Shown in pieces: positions 45,456-57,151 of a DNA stretch of 64,000 bases. The stretch covers positions 558,001-622,000 of the forward strand of contig JAIXMN010000019.1 in NCBI GenBank assembly GCA_025716815.1, given 5' to 3'. The notes beneath the pieces were generated by a model. It saw only the letters and a program-made list of their open reading frames with translations. It was not told where the DNA came from and searched no databases. The stretch comes from Dichotomocladium elegans (Eukaryota; Mucoromycota; Mucoromycetes; Mucorales; Lichtheimiaceae). The translations under genes and the position numbers were made by a program. Position 1 is the first letter of the stretch, and every line of letters begins with the position of its first letter.

Positions 45456-46613
45456 ATGTCGAGGCGACGCCGTCTGGTGAAGCGCTCAGGTATATTCCGG
45501 CGTGCCGGCGAATCAATCCCTGCTACTAGTACTACCACCACTGCTGCTGAACGTAAGTCATATGGTCCCTCATGACGTACTAATATGCTGATTGAAATGT
45601 TTGTTCATGGACCAATGTCAGACTCCAGCAATGCAGCAAAAACTTCTGCAGTGATCGGTACATTGCCTTTTCAAAACAGCAAATCACAATCGGTGCTTGT
45701 ATATTCGACCAGCACTACCGCTGCTGCTGTTACTAGCGCGCCCTCCTCTTCCCGTACAGCTGCACGTGCAACCACAACCGCGACCGCATCTGCTCACAAA
45801 ATCACGACGATAGCCGCACCATCAAAAGCTTCGAATGCTCATTCGAGCATCGCTGGTACTGCGACTGCTGCGGCTGCGAATAATGGTGCCGGCAGTGCTG
45901 GTACCATTTCAGGCGGTGCCATTGGTGCCATTGTGGCAATTATCTCTATAATTATCATCGGTGCTATCGCCTACTTCTTTGTCCGACGACGTCAGAAGCG
46001 AGCTGCCATGGCCAACAACCGCCTGACACGGTTCTCCATGGGCCCAACCTATAATGCGACCGCAACTTATAATAACAGCACTCGTCAGCAGACCGCATAC
46101 CATGATTTTCCATCGATGTCTCAGGCTTATCAACCACCTGACCAGCGACTACAGCAACAACAACAACAACAACAACAGCACCCTACGATTACGATTGCAG
46201 CACCTGTGACAGTAGAAGATCATAGCGCTGCCCACGAGCCCATGTCGGCCACCATCATCACCACTCCGACAGGAACCAATCCTGAACAGGATTATTGGCA
46301 CCAGAAACCGATTGGGACTTATGTTGTGGCGGCTGGCTACACTCCCACGCTGAGCGATGAACTCGAAGTGCGCCCTGGTGATCATGTCCAGGTGCTTGTA
46401 GAATACGACGATGGATGGTGCCTGGGCACCAACCTGACAATAAGCGGTCAAGCGCGAGGCGTGTTTCCTCGCCAATGCTTAGGCCAGCTTGCACAAACCA
46501 ACATCATACCACCATCTTCTTCTCCGGATCAAAGCCGTCATGTAGATTCAACCATTAACAATCGTCTTAGCTCACTCTATGGCAATACCCCATCTGGACC
46601 GAACCCCGTCTGA
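45456..46613 (+). CDS. Single-pass membrane protein with cytoplasmic SH3 domain
   Basis: Exons 45456-45552 and 45622-46613 give 362 residues. The N-terminal part is basic for 20 residues and then Ser, Thr and Ala rich, typical of an O-glycosylated outer domain. One membrane helix follows (AIGAIVAIISIIIIGAIAYF) with a basic stop-transfer (VRRRQKR). The inner part has a poly-Gln run and then an SH3 domain at about residues 255-310: AGYTPTLSDELEVRPGDHVQ, DDGWCLGTN and ARGVFPRQCL. The domain keeps the ALYDY-like strand, the acidic RT loop, the DGW and the FP turn. Fus1- and Sho1-like proteins have this layout, but sequence similarity outside the domain is not visible to me. There is no clear signal peptide. 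Confidence 0.8.
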
Positions 46614-47125
46614 TCGATGCTGGCTTTCTCTCTTTCGTTCTCTCCTTTTCATCTGTCCGCTACCCTTTTTCTTTTTCTTTAAAAAAAAAGGATACTCCAT
46701 CATCACCATTCCTTATATAAAGTTGCTTGTATCATCGCGCGTTGATCCAAGTCGACTGAAGAAAGAAAAAACACGTTTGTTTCTATCCATCCTGCCAAGA
46801 TTCTGCTTATGCAATGATCATCCGGATGGTTCATTCCTATTGCTGCCTTGACAGCGCTGGACCTTCATCCTAGGGCGATTGCGGATGATTATGTACGTAC
46901 ATGAATCTGATATAGAGGCTGATACAGTACGTGTATCTCTTGGGACAAGCGGCATTGATAATAACTGTTCTGGATGGGGCAGATGGGAATCGAGCGTCCT
47001 TTGCCTTGGGGGGGATTCGATTATGTAAACTTCCGATTCGGCTTTGTAATTTTGAGGGGGGAAAGGAGGAGGAAAACGGTGTCCCCGATATTTCTCGCAG
47101 AAAAACGAGAGGGAAGATTCATGTC
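46614..47125. other. Intergenic region between the SH3 gene and ITFG2-like gene
   Basis: About 500 bp with an A-tract and pyrimidine tracts near 46660-46690. A frame open from 46931 leads in frame into the next gene but its sequence has no family motif, so I take it as leader. Confidence 0.4.
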
Positions 47126-48718
47126 ATGAGAACCATATCCCTCGTCAACCACCTCAAATGGTCATTCTCTGGCAACATGAATCCCCATGCTCTCGTGCTG
47201 GGCGATGTGGATAATGACGGCGTACGGTCAACGAGCTTCTATGGGAATATATGCAGCGAAGGTCTTAATGTCTCTCGTGTGCATAGGATAACGAATTCGT
47301 CATTGGCAATCTCAGTGGCGATCTTGCGATCTTTAAAGGCGAATGCGGGAATGGGTTACCTACTTACGTGTGCCGTGGTTTGGGAACCGTAAGGATCGGA
47401 TCACTTGCTCTTCATGAGCTGCTGATGTTGATACACAGGCTGTAGATTACCTGCATAGCGATAGGTGATATACGAAACTCAGGACGGGTACGACATTTAA
47501 GATAATACTTCAACTTCAAGTAACGTATGGTACGGCGCGATTGATAGAACTCGATTGTATGCATCAATGCAGAAGGACATGCGCATGTATTTGACATTCC
47601 TCGACATCCAGTTGTACCATCATCTACTGATCACCTCTCCGTCGATGAGTATCTAAAACACGGCCGCCGAGCTTCCGAGACCTCTAGTATACAGGCATTC
47701 AGACGTACAATGATATCCCCAGGGCAATTTGGGCTCGATGATAGCTCTCGGAACGAGAAACAGCAGATATATAATCTACAGAAGCCTAATCTAACCTTGA
47801 ACGTCCCCGTCAATGTAAACCGAGTGCTCATTGCCGATATCGGTACGACTACAAGGGCGAACCATGGGTCATAGTGCGGTGTTGGGTTGATCATCCTTTT
47901 CTTTTTATTTGCCATGGTAGATGGCGACTCGCTGAACGAGTTGATCCTTGCCAGGACGGATCGAATTCTGCATGCGTTCCAGCTCCAGACATTCTCCTCC
48001 GTCGACCTACATAAAGGGAATGACGCGCTGTCACCAGCCTCATCAAGTATGTTTAACGCTCATCATCCTCGAGTCACCCTCCAATCTTCTTTTTCAGGTT
48101 TATCGGGTAACCGCGAGAATGTCAGGCAGCCCACGACGAACCGCAATGGTGGATTGGACAATAAAGATAAAACCGGGATGCTGCGCAAGAGCATGGGCTG
48201 GTCGAAACATTCACGGACTCGAGATACCAAGGATGCCTCTTCGGACCCTCTAGGTCAAAAAATCTCGCAGCCCCTTTTAGATGAAAAGGCATTTCTCCTA
48301 GATAAGGGTGTGTGGAGATTTGATGGCCAGGTGGGGATAAGTTGGAGGACAACGCAGTGCTTTTTTTTTGCAAGAGACGATTAATCTGGTCCGTTCTTTT
48401 AGATCACGTCACTTTCGGTCTCTACACACCCTGAGCGGCCAGTTGAACCCATCTTGCTTGTAGCTCAGCCAGGCAACACATTTACTATCATTGACTGCCA
48501 TGGTCAACGGTACAACCGTGAATTTACACCACTCTCTACCCCACGCACCTTTTGCGACAACCAGCATACACCAACCTATTTTGGGTCGCAGCTTGCTCTG
48601 CCGGACCAACTTAAAGAAACCCCGCAACATACGATTTTGTCAGAGAAATCCAGAGAGACAAAGGAAGAGGGTGAGGAGGAAGGCATGGCAATAACTCCCA
48701 AAGCTTCAGCTTCAGCTT

Positions 48719-48753
<35 letters not shown>

Positions 48754-50669
48754 CCGCCGGGACCACTCTCTAATCTCAGAAAAGCCACGCAGACAATACG
48801 AACGTTCCTGCAACGTAGTAATGTTGCCAAGGATGTGCCTCCACAGGCAGAAGCTGGACCTGAGAACATTATCGTCAACTGCGAAGGCAAAATCCAGGAC
48901 GTTGCAGGGGATGAAATCCAGCGCTCCAGCTATGTTGTTCAAAACTGGCCCGATGTGGATGGAGATGATATTATCGGGAACGACAATGGCGCGGTAGCCA
49001 CGGAAATAGTCATTGGCAAGCGCCTGTTTCAAGCTGGTTCACAGCTTGAAGGGGTTGGTGGCCTACACTACGACAACAGCCATGTGGGTATGCTGAGCAT
49101 GGATGGTAGGTTCGCTTATGTAGAAGGGGTAGGGGAAGAAGAAGAGGATGATCGAAATCTAATTGCTGATTACCCAGGAAAATTCTCAATATATAATCTT
49201 CAAAGCAAAGAGCTCTTTGAGCACAACCTCTTTGTTACCCATAAACTGTTCAGCTTAGCAACCTTGGATATTTCGAAAAGCTCCTCTCCGTCTTACAGCC
49301 CTTTAACTGCTCAGTCATCTGTCAGGCAGTATTCTGGGCTCCAGACGCCCTCAAGCTCATCCCAACCTCGATTTCCTCCTTCACCGGCTGCTACTGCAGC
49401 AGCAGCAACAGCAGAATCATTTAGTGCCAGCCAGTCCAACGTGCCCTCACCTGCTTTTAGCCCATCCTCGAAGCTTTCCCGGGTTCCGACCAACGCGAGC
49501 GAATCTGACAAGCAGGCAATAGACGTGCCATCATCTGGTGATTATGACCAGCACCAGCATATCAACACAACCGGTTCCGATAGTTTGTCTTTGTCATCAG
49601 CTGGTCGATCCTCTGGCAATATCAGCAGAAGAGGCAGTGCTAGTTCCGGATGGAGTGACGGGGATGAAAACGATCGAGAAGAGGATTCTGATGCAGAGCT
49701 TTTTGTTGCTTGTGCATGGAACGGTGTGACCTATCTGATCGACTGGAGCCAACGGGTCGCGGAAGGAGGAGAGCAAAAGATCAAATTTCAGCTTGTGAAA
49801 TTTGCATTTGAAGGACGTGTGTGCTCATTCACAGCAGGTGACTATTGCAACCATCTCCCCCAACCGTACGCTTTAGGCCCGACAATACTTATGCATGAAT
49901 TAGGGACCTATGCTGTGTCACGGGGCCACAACGTTCCTTGTCTCTTTTACGTTGATTTCGAGGACCAGATATTTGTCTATTACGATGTGCATATTTCGCC
50001 TGGTCCTGTCACAGGATTCACGGATCCCCTTGATGACGACGTAGAAGAGGCTCTTGAGCGCATTACTGATTTCGAGCACAATATCAGTACAATCAATAGC
50101 AGCCTTAGTAATCCTTCTCGAGAACCTCCTGCAAACGATTCAGACAATGATGAAGTCATGGATCTGGGGGATGGCTGGAAGGGAGTGATAGGCGGTGATT
50201 TTAAGTTTGATATCGGAGCAAGTGAATGCGATCAAGCCCATGACATTGGCAAGTTATTTATTTATGACGCGCGGCCTTTCATGCTCTAACACAACGGATC
50301 CATCTAGACTTGGCAGATTTTATCCACGAATGCCTCTACGGTTTTGAGGATATGAAAGAGAAGCTGGAGGATCAGATTTTGCAGGCAAGTTTTTGGGGCA
50401 AAGTGATGGATCTAAACCTAATGTGCAAAACAAAACATAAGGTCGAAGCGAAGAGGCTTAAGCACCATTTCCCAGCGGGTATGGACATCCGCCGTCTTTC
50501 AGATCTTAATATAACCATTGAGCCTCCATTGGAGCGCGAACTTGATGCTGAGTCCCATGTGGATGAAGATGAGGATGAGATGCATTCAAGCCGTGCTAGT
50601 TCGATAGCAGGACATGAGTGGATTTCCGAGCCTCTAGAATTTCTAGAAGACGAAAGACGACCATCATAA
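47126..50669 (+). CDS. ITFG2: ITFG2-like FG-GAP protein (KICSTOR component family)
   Basis: In animals ITFG2 belongs to KICSTOR, which brings GATOR1 to lysosomes to restrain TORC1 when nutrients are low. Eight exons (47126-47221, 47287-47388, 47446-47487, 47548-47842, 47921-48046, 48098-48330, 48403-50221, 50308-50669) give 1024 residues, over twice the animal protein. The start has SFSGNMNPHALVLGDVDNDG then NEFVIGNLSGDLAIFKGE, the FG-GAP/beta-propeller repeats that open ITFG2. Further repeats read ADIDGDSLNELILARTDRIL, and near the end VACAWNGVTYLIDWSQ and PCLFYVDFEDQIFVYYDV, again in ITFG2 order. Large Ser/Ala-rich insertions (poly-Ala near residue 325, 49260-49680) explain the length. The last intron (gtgaat..tctag) is weaker; without it the protein stops at 50289. 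Confidence 0.72.
48711..48753. repeat. (CAG)n tract coding poly-alanine
   Basis: A run of GCA/CAG units within the ITFG2-like gene encodes about 12 alanines. It is in frame and similar to tracts in the Sds3 gene and the methyltransferase gene. Confidence 0.8.
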
Positions 50670-51794
50670 TGAATTCGCAGGTGTTGTTTTTCTCCCAAAA
50701 AGCAATATCAATTTGGCACGATAAAGTAGACCTTTTTTTCACCTGTATAATTGACAATGTATTTTTTTTTTGGGGGGGGAGGGCTCATGGAGTATGTACT
50801 CCAGAGTGGATGTATTGTTGAAATAATCATCCTCCAAAGACCAAAAAGAGGAAGGACAAAAACGACCATTATCAGCTTCATGGATGCTACCGTACAAACA
50901 ACGTCCCTCTGATGCAGTTTTTGAAGAAACTGAACAGGAGAGTTACAACTGGTATGGCGAACGTATATATATGCCTTCGTCGTCGCCACGAGGAGTTCTC
51001 CAAGGTTCTCATTCTGGAAGCCATCTCTGGCCATCCATTGGATCAATGTACTGTAGACTTTGTGGTTATCCCGCTGCTGCTACTAGTATAATGCAAGGAT
51101 GATGGCGGATATCCCTCCGTTGTATCATCGTTCCTCTCGTCGTGCTTGGGGTGCCTCCACGCTATGTATACAAATATATATATACATCAGAAGCTCTTTG
51201 CTAAGCACTTGTGCAACTGTTGCTTGGTGCTGTTAACGTATGCGTTCGAGTGTGAGAGAAAAATGGGGTGGTATCCGTGGAACCGACTGCAGATTGTTTG
51301 TTCAAAATTCTTGCTTGTTGCATCGTGCTGATGTTTGTCATTGCTCTTTTGGTTGTCGCATACCTACATATCGCAGCCTGCCGGGATTGTTGGGATGATC
51401 CATCGATCATTCGATGCTGACGTGTTTTCTGCACTTCCAAGAGGATCGGAGGTGGGGCAACTTGCGCTGTTCCGCTTAGGATTAGCAGCACGACTCTATT
51501 GTTTTTTTTTTTCGTGGGAGTGGGGGGGGCGGGCGGGCGAACATCATACGATGACTCGCCTGATGGTATCAATCACGAGCGGGTTATTCAAGATCAAACT
51601 AATTTGCTGCGGGGAATGGTTGTCGGTATGTGTAGGTCATAAAAAAAAAGGACCATCAACGCATGATTCTTTGTCTATCAAGTCCACTCGTCATGGGACA
51701 CGGGGCTTTTACGTAATGCTTGTTGGGAATGCTATGATTTATGCGGAATTATACTATGTACATCTATGTCTTTATTGATATATAAATAATGCCC
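50670..51794. other. Convergent intergenic region with one coding-like frame
   Basis: This lies between the 3' ends of the ITFG2-like gene and the second AceTr gene. Apart from the frame at 50822-51091, listed separately, I see only homopolymer runs (T and G near 50760-50780, G near 51523-51530). Confidence 0.45.
50822..51091 (+). other. 89-codon open frame of unknown origin
   Basis: The frame has no start codon at its head (it follows a TGA) and ends with TAA at 51089. It reads like real protein: a lysine-rich start (KTKKRKDKND), then NNVPLMQFLKKLNRRV and RHEEFSKVLILEAISGHPLD. The other frames are full of stops. It could be a terminal exon (acceptor ccaaag near 50838), a gene remnant, or chance. 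I do not recognise a family. Confidence 0.3.
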
Positions 51795-52913
51795 TCAATC
51801 CTGAGGGACCCATTTGAATTTAAAGGTGTTCAAAGAAACACCTTGCTCTTTCAAGATATCGACGAGACCGCCATAGTATGCGCCAATCGCAGCCATGAAA
51901 GCAGTGAAGCCAGAGACTCGCAGGACAGTGATATTGGAAGTAGTGTAAAAGATGCCTTCGAGGAACAAGGTGAGGAACACAAATGTCAAGTTCCTAAACG
52001 AATGAAAAATAAAAAAGGCGACGAGGGGTGAGCAGCGCGATGCAGAAAATGCGGGTGTCTATATTACCAGGAATTGACACAGTTGCCGCCTTTGATTTTG
52101 AAGGACAATGCAACATGAAAAGCGGTGTAGATGGCCCAGATATAATGGTAAATGGCTTGTGCTTGTGCAAGTTCAGCGTCTTCGGAATAGACGCTCAAGA
52201 CGGCTGAGGTGTGGGGGTGCATCATGAGCCCATTGCCAATCCAGAGAGCACCGTAGGAGATAAAGAGGACAGCGGGATATGTACCGCCAGCGACGAACTC
52301 CAAGAGCCTACAGCAGAGAAGAAATTGGAAAAGGGAGAATGAGCATTGTGTTGTGTTGTTTTGTGTGTGTGTGTTTGCCCCCGCGCTCACAGCGAACTAG
52401 TACACGTATAGAGAGAGATAGATACCCAGCGAAGAATTGTGCGATTCCGCCAAATAGGAGAGCAGTAGGGAAGATGATGTGGTTAGAGCCCTCGGGCAGA
52501 AAGAGATTGAAGGCGGCCTTGAAGGAGGTCACTGTAGCAAAAGCCCAGAGGCCTTGGATGGAAGTAAAGGAAACGCACAAGTCAGGTTAAAAAAAAAGCT
52601 TAACCACCTCAACTTTACAGTCACTCAATTTACCAAGCACGGTAGGATTGCCATTGAGAGTTTTGGGTTTATAGTGCGAATGATCGAAAGGTGCGGGAGA
52701 CGACATGAGCATTGGGTCGTAACTTCCTCGGGGTGTCCGATCATGCATGTAATAGTTGGGATCCATGAGAACTGGGCTAGCACGGAGACTCTTCTCGCCA
52801 TTAGAGAACGGGTCTGAGACGCCTTTACGGTGGTGGTGGGAACCGCCCCCAGTTGACAGGTTGACGAATGTATTCTCGCTTGCTGGACGGGGAACAGGTG
52901 CAGTAATGTCCAT
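51795..52913 (-). CDS. AceTr (GPR1/FUN34/YaaH) transporter, copy 2
   Basis: A second putative acetate or ammonium carrier. Exons 52913-52634, 52552-52426, 52307-52068 and 51993-51795 give 281 residues. The N-terminus of about 85 residues is hydrophilic and Ser/Pro/His rich. The signature before helix 1 reads GNPTVLGLWAFA, closer to the family NPxPLGL than in copy 1, and is formed only by joining exon 1 to exon 2. The helices then run ALLFGGIAQFFAGLLEFVAG, YGALWIGNGLMM and VFLTLFLEGIFYTTSN. Reversed codon phases at all three junctions close. The motif order (GGxxQ..AG..E..AGxTY) is typical. It differs strongly from copy 1 at 14637 in sequence and gene structure, which suggests distinct substrates or membranes. 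Confidence 0.92.
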
Positions 52914-55280
52914 GGTGAACGTATGTCTGGTTCTCTGGCTTTTTTGTCTTTCTTCAGCAACGACAGATGTTTGGGCTTTTTACAACTTCCGCCTTTTTAT
53001 ACATCAGACTTACTTTTAGGGGAGGGGTGGTTTGGGTGTCGTTTGCATAAATCAACGGGAACATTTGAACGGCCGCCATGTCAAATTATAAAAATTTTCA
53101 AGTCAAAGTTTCAGAGAAATTCTATTGCATCTTTGCTCACTCGCTTAGTTCTCGCTCCGGTAATGAAGCAGTAAGAACAAGAAAAACCGAAGGATGGTAT
53201 AATGATGAATGCAGCGTAATATAAGAGAACGACGTCTTTTATTTTTTAGTCTTTGCTCTTTGCAAAGAGCACCGATTGCGGAGCGCTGCAGGAGCGAGCA
53301 AAGCAAACGATCCCCTTCCGGATCCTATTTGACAGTGTCAGTGCGCGCTTTGAAAGCAAACTTATTCAAAACCACCGAGAGAGTGGACAGGCAGGTTCGA
53401 TTCAAGGACTGCTTTATTTTGCAAGTGTGGAATTGAGAATAGGAACCTTATACATGCGTTGATGAGCCTTGGATCACTTTTTAAGCTTAAGCGTATCTGT
53501 GGAGCTTAACCGAACGTAACAGCATTCTTCTAGAGAAGAAAACGACCCGTCTGTGGTCTATTAGAGTAAGACTAATTTATCGTAGACGCACGATCCATCT
53601 CGGCCGAAATAAAACGGTTTATCTTCCGGACTGAGAGAGGTTCCTGGATTACCCGGAAAGAAAAAGAATTGCAAGTATTTCAGAAGATTTCCGGTTCGGT
53701 TGCCTGCCGGCATGTCTGCCGTACGTCATTGCACGCGCCCTCTTGAGATTGGGACGAGTACTAAGGGTCCAATCGATACCCCAAGTCTCTCTTCTTTAAG
53801 GTGGGCGATGATTTGTTATGTTTGCGCTGATCTTGCGGACAAGGTTTGCCCCTCATAGGTTGGTGGTCGCCTGACGTCGCGTCCTTACACCTCGTTGAAG
53901 ATAGTGTGCCATTGACTTTTCTGGGTAGCGAAACTCGGAAAAAGCACGCTTAACGATGCCACATAAAGATGGAATTTTAGTTACAAATGTTCTCCAGCTA
54001 AAGGCCATCTCTGCCTGGTAAAGATCACGTCGACAGCGATGATAGGATCCCAGATTTGGATCTGCCCGTCGCCCTGCGACCCAAGAAGATTTCCCCGTGC
54101 CGAAATGATTTGAAGAAGCGGCTCGAACTTCCATTTAATTCACCATTATTTATTTGTTAGTGGCAGATTCTCAATGCACAGAAGCAATAACTTGATATAA
54201 TTTCACTCTCTCTTTCCTTCAATGAGTCGCGGCATAGCTCGTTTTTTTTCATTGGGGCATGCGGGCTATGGAGGGCGACCTAGGTGGCAATTGTTTATTT
54301 ACCATACATCTTGCACGTCTAGTCGGAACGATGCTCATCGACATATCTGAATTGCAGCCTTGGTTCTGATACCTTGTGTTCTTGAGCCCATGTTGTTCAA
54401 TGGGACGGTAGCATCATCCGATAGGAGCTAGTACGATTTTTTGCAAAGCAGTGCATAATACCTGATGATGAAGAAACGTCGCAGCGGAGGAGGACTGGAT
54501 GTATCCCAAGAATCCGAATGTTGGTCCGCTCAATGGGTTTTTTTCCCTATCGATTGCTTTGACAACCACTGATTGTGGAACCGACGGCTGTGCCTGAAAA
54601 GAAGTTCGTGGGACCCCTGTCGTTCAGTCACTTCGCTCCTTGAAAAAAATTTTATCATCCCGCCCGCCTGCTAAATTATAAAAGGGACCGATTTCCTTGA
54701 CCTTTTCTTTTCTTCTTTACCATACAGTAGGAAACTTATCTGTAGAGGGTGCTGCGGCACACCTCTCGATATTTTTCAAATGATGAAATTGTGGGTTGTT
54801 TATGATCGCAATGATTCAAAGGCTCCCTGGCCTAACACACGCCTTTCTGACAAAAGAAATCCTACTGTACTATTTTTTTTTTAAACAAAAGATGAAAACG
54901 AAAAACTTTTAAAATAAACAAATTGTTCCTGCCGGGATGAAGACAAAAGATTTGAATTGGTGCTAAGCCTTAGCACTACAACGATCAGTTTTTTTCTACA
55001 GCAGTCCGATGTGCTTTGCTGAGTGTAACTTGCCTCAACGGACCGTACAGTACCTCTTTAGGTTAATTGGCACGCCCTTGGGCATCGTAAGAACGGTTTA
55101 GCTAGGCTGTCGCACAAGAGGCATAATAAATATTTTTGTTGTTTGATTTGCTTGCCCGCTCAACCGAGTCCCCTTTCTCTCTCATCCTTTTCGTCTTTTG
55201 CTGAATCGCTCCTGTTGCGAACCCCTTCCACTCTCTTTCTGTCCTCATCATTTCATGTTTCTAATATAAGCATCAACCTT
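52914..55280. other. 2.4-kb region without recognisable genes
   Basis: Promoter regions of the flanking divergent genes lie at the two ends. Between them I found only short frames. One minus-strand stretch near 54120-53990 reads GDGQIQIWDPIIAVD in one frame, WD-repeat-like, but stops follow quickly. Confidence 0.45.
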
Positions 55281-55899
55281 ATGGGCAATCAGCAGTCTCG
55301 TCCACGAAGCCCCAGTACCGTCAGCCACACCACCAACTACCCTCAAGAAATATGGTCGCCACAGAATCCCAGCAGGCGACGCAACCCTTACACGCGCGAA
55401 TACCCCCTTCCTCTACTGATACCATCCGAAGGACGAGTCAAGTTACGTAAGAACTCGTCCCCTTCGACGATGGGAGGCCCTGCCCCAGCAGCAGCAGCAG
55501 CAGCAGCAGCAACAGCAGAACCAGGAGCACCTGTTTTCCAGCCCGCCAGCAGTAGCACGAGATCTCGTTCACGCTTCAAACCACTCCGCGCACTGTCGTC
55601 ATTTCGACTGGACTCCACCGTTCCGCCTGCTCCATCCTCGCTGCTACATCATACCCCCGCTATTGGCACCTGCAAAACCATTGCTCCGCCGGAGGACGAT
55701 ACATCTACCTTGCCATCCGTACATCCCCTTGTCGGGCCTGAACACCTGGTACCGATCGACGAGAACGTATGGATCAATGGGCGCAGATATTCGCCACGAT
55801 CCACAACATATCTTCTCCCGTGTGATGAGGATGAAGTCTGCCGGCTCCACCTGCTCCATTTCATGGTCCGCTTTGCTATTCAAGGGTGAGTGTATATAC

Positions 55900-55947
<48 letters not shown>

Positions 55948-56965
55948 ATTTATAGAGGCACACACACATGTGTATCACACACATATACTGCTTGATCGAG
56001 ATGAATCAACTCAGCTCATTTACAATACACGCTTCCTCATCTTCTTGTTTATCAAAATAGCAACTATCTTGCACCGGTAAGCGATGTGCTACGCAAGGGA
56101 GGCAAAGTTCTTGACGTGGGATGTGGGCCCGGCGCTTGGTCGATGGAGATTGCCGGAGAATACCCAAAGTCCCAAATCATAGGCGTCGACCTTTGCGCCA
56201 TGTATCCGACGGACATCAAACCTACCAACTGTACCTTCCACCAGCGCGATGTCCTGGACGGTTTGCCTTTTGAGGATGAATCCTTTGATTATGTCTTTAT
56301 GAGGTCAGTAGAGGAGGAAGAGATTGGGAACAAGAGCGACTCGAGGAAAGGGTTCACTGAGAAACCGCTCCCCACCCTCGTCTATACAGATTCATTGGTC
56401 TTGGTATTCAGCGCGAGCAATGGACAGGGGTCCTTCGGGACCTTGTACGGGTCTTGAAGCCGGGTGGGTGGATCGAGCTTGCGGAAACGGACGCGGAACT
56501 CTATCGGGCCGGTCCAAGAACGCGGGAAATGAACCAGGAAGTCATCCAGGTCATGGAGCTTCGGCACATTGATCCAGCTATCGGTCGCACGCTCAAGGAT
56601 CATCTGGGCAAGATGGACGAATTGACGAATATGCAGACTACCTTTATCTCCTGTCCGGGCGGCCAATGGGCTGGCAAGGTATGGACCTGTTTTTCCTCTC
56701 ATACACGCATACTTTCTCTTCCGCGTCATTGTGGACAAAGACAATACTCATCCGTAATGGGAATGCATCATCATAGTTGGGTCAGCTGACATTGCAATCT
56801 TGGCAAGCGTACTATCAAGCCTTAGGGCCGAAGGTGTGCCGCGTGGTCAACAAGTCGGTCAAGGAATATGAAGAAGGACTGAAGCTATGTTGGGCTGAAG
56901 CGGACGAGCACCAGACATTTGAGAACGTACACTTTGCTTACGCACAAAAAAGACTGCCTTCCTGA
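55281..56965 (+). CDS. SAM-dependent methyltransferase (class I), possible N-myristoylation
   Basis: Four exons (55281-55885, 56061-56303, 56390-56678, 56777-56965) give 441 residues. The catalytic half begins near residue 200. Motif I is KVLDVGCGPGAWSMEIAGEY, followed by the acidic strand IIGVDLCAMYP, the motif IV region FEDESFDYVFMRF, and LVRVLKPGGWIELAETD. These place it with type-11 class I methyltransferases; fungal relatives of this form are often named after velvet-linked LaeA-type enzymes, but I cannot assign a substrate. The N-terminal half is disordered with a poly-Ala run. The start MGNQQS fits the N-myristoyltransferase motif (G2, S6). Intron 1 holds a long (TA)n/(TG)n tract. Confidence 0.88.
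55893..55948. repeat. (TA)n(TG)n dinucleotide tract
   Basis: An alternating TA run followed by TG units lies in intron 1 of the methyltransferase gene, close to the donor site. Such tracts vary in length between strains. Confidence 0.85.
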
Positions 56966-57151
56966 CCTTTGTATGATAGCCTTGTTTTTCTCTTAATTAT
57001 TTTTAATTTATCACTGCCTCGCTTCGCTCTCTGCTCTTTCCTTTATTATATACACAATACTGTACGGTCTTCATTGGACACGTACTCTAATAACAAACAA
57101 TGAAAACCCTGCCACCACAACAAAAAACATGCATGTATTGTATAATGTATT

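Noticed and set aside
53385..53410. tRNA T-loop-like ggttcgattc
   Set aside because: No acceptor stem, D-arm or anticodon arm can be folded around it. I found no tRNA in the window.
53853..54134. WD-repeat-like gene fragment on the minus strand
   Set aside because: Only one short GDGQIQIWD-like match, followed by stops, with no second repeat.
55893..55948. Possible CRISPR or structured repeat
   Set aside because: Plain dinucleotide repeat in an intron. CRISPR arrays are not expected in a fungal nucleus and none is seen.
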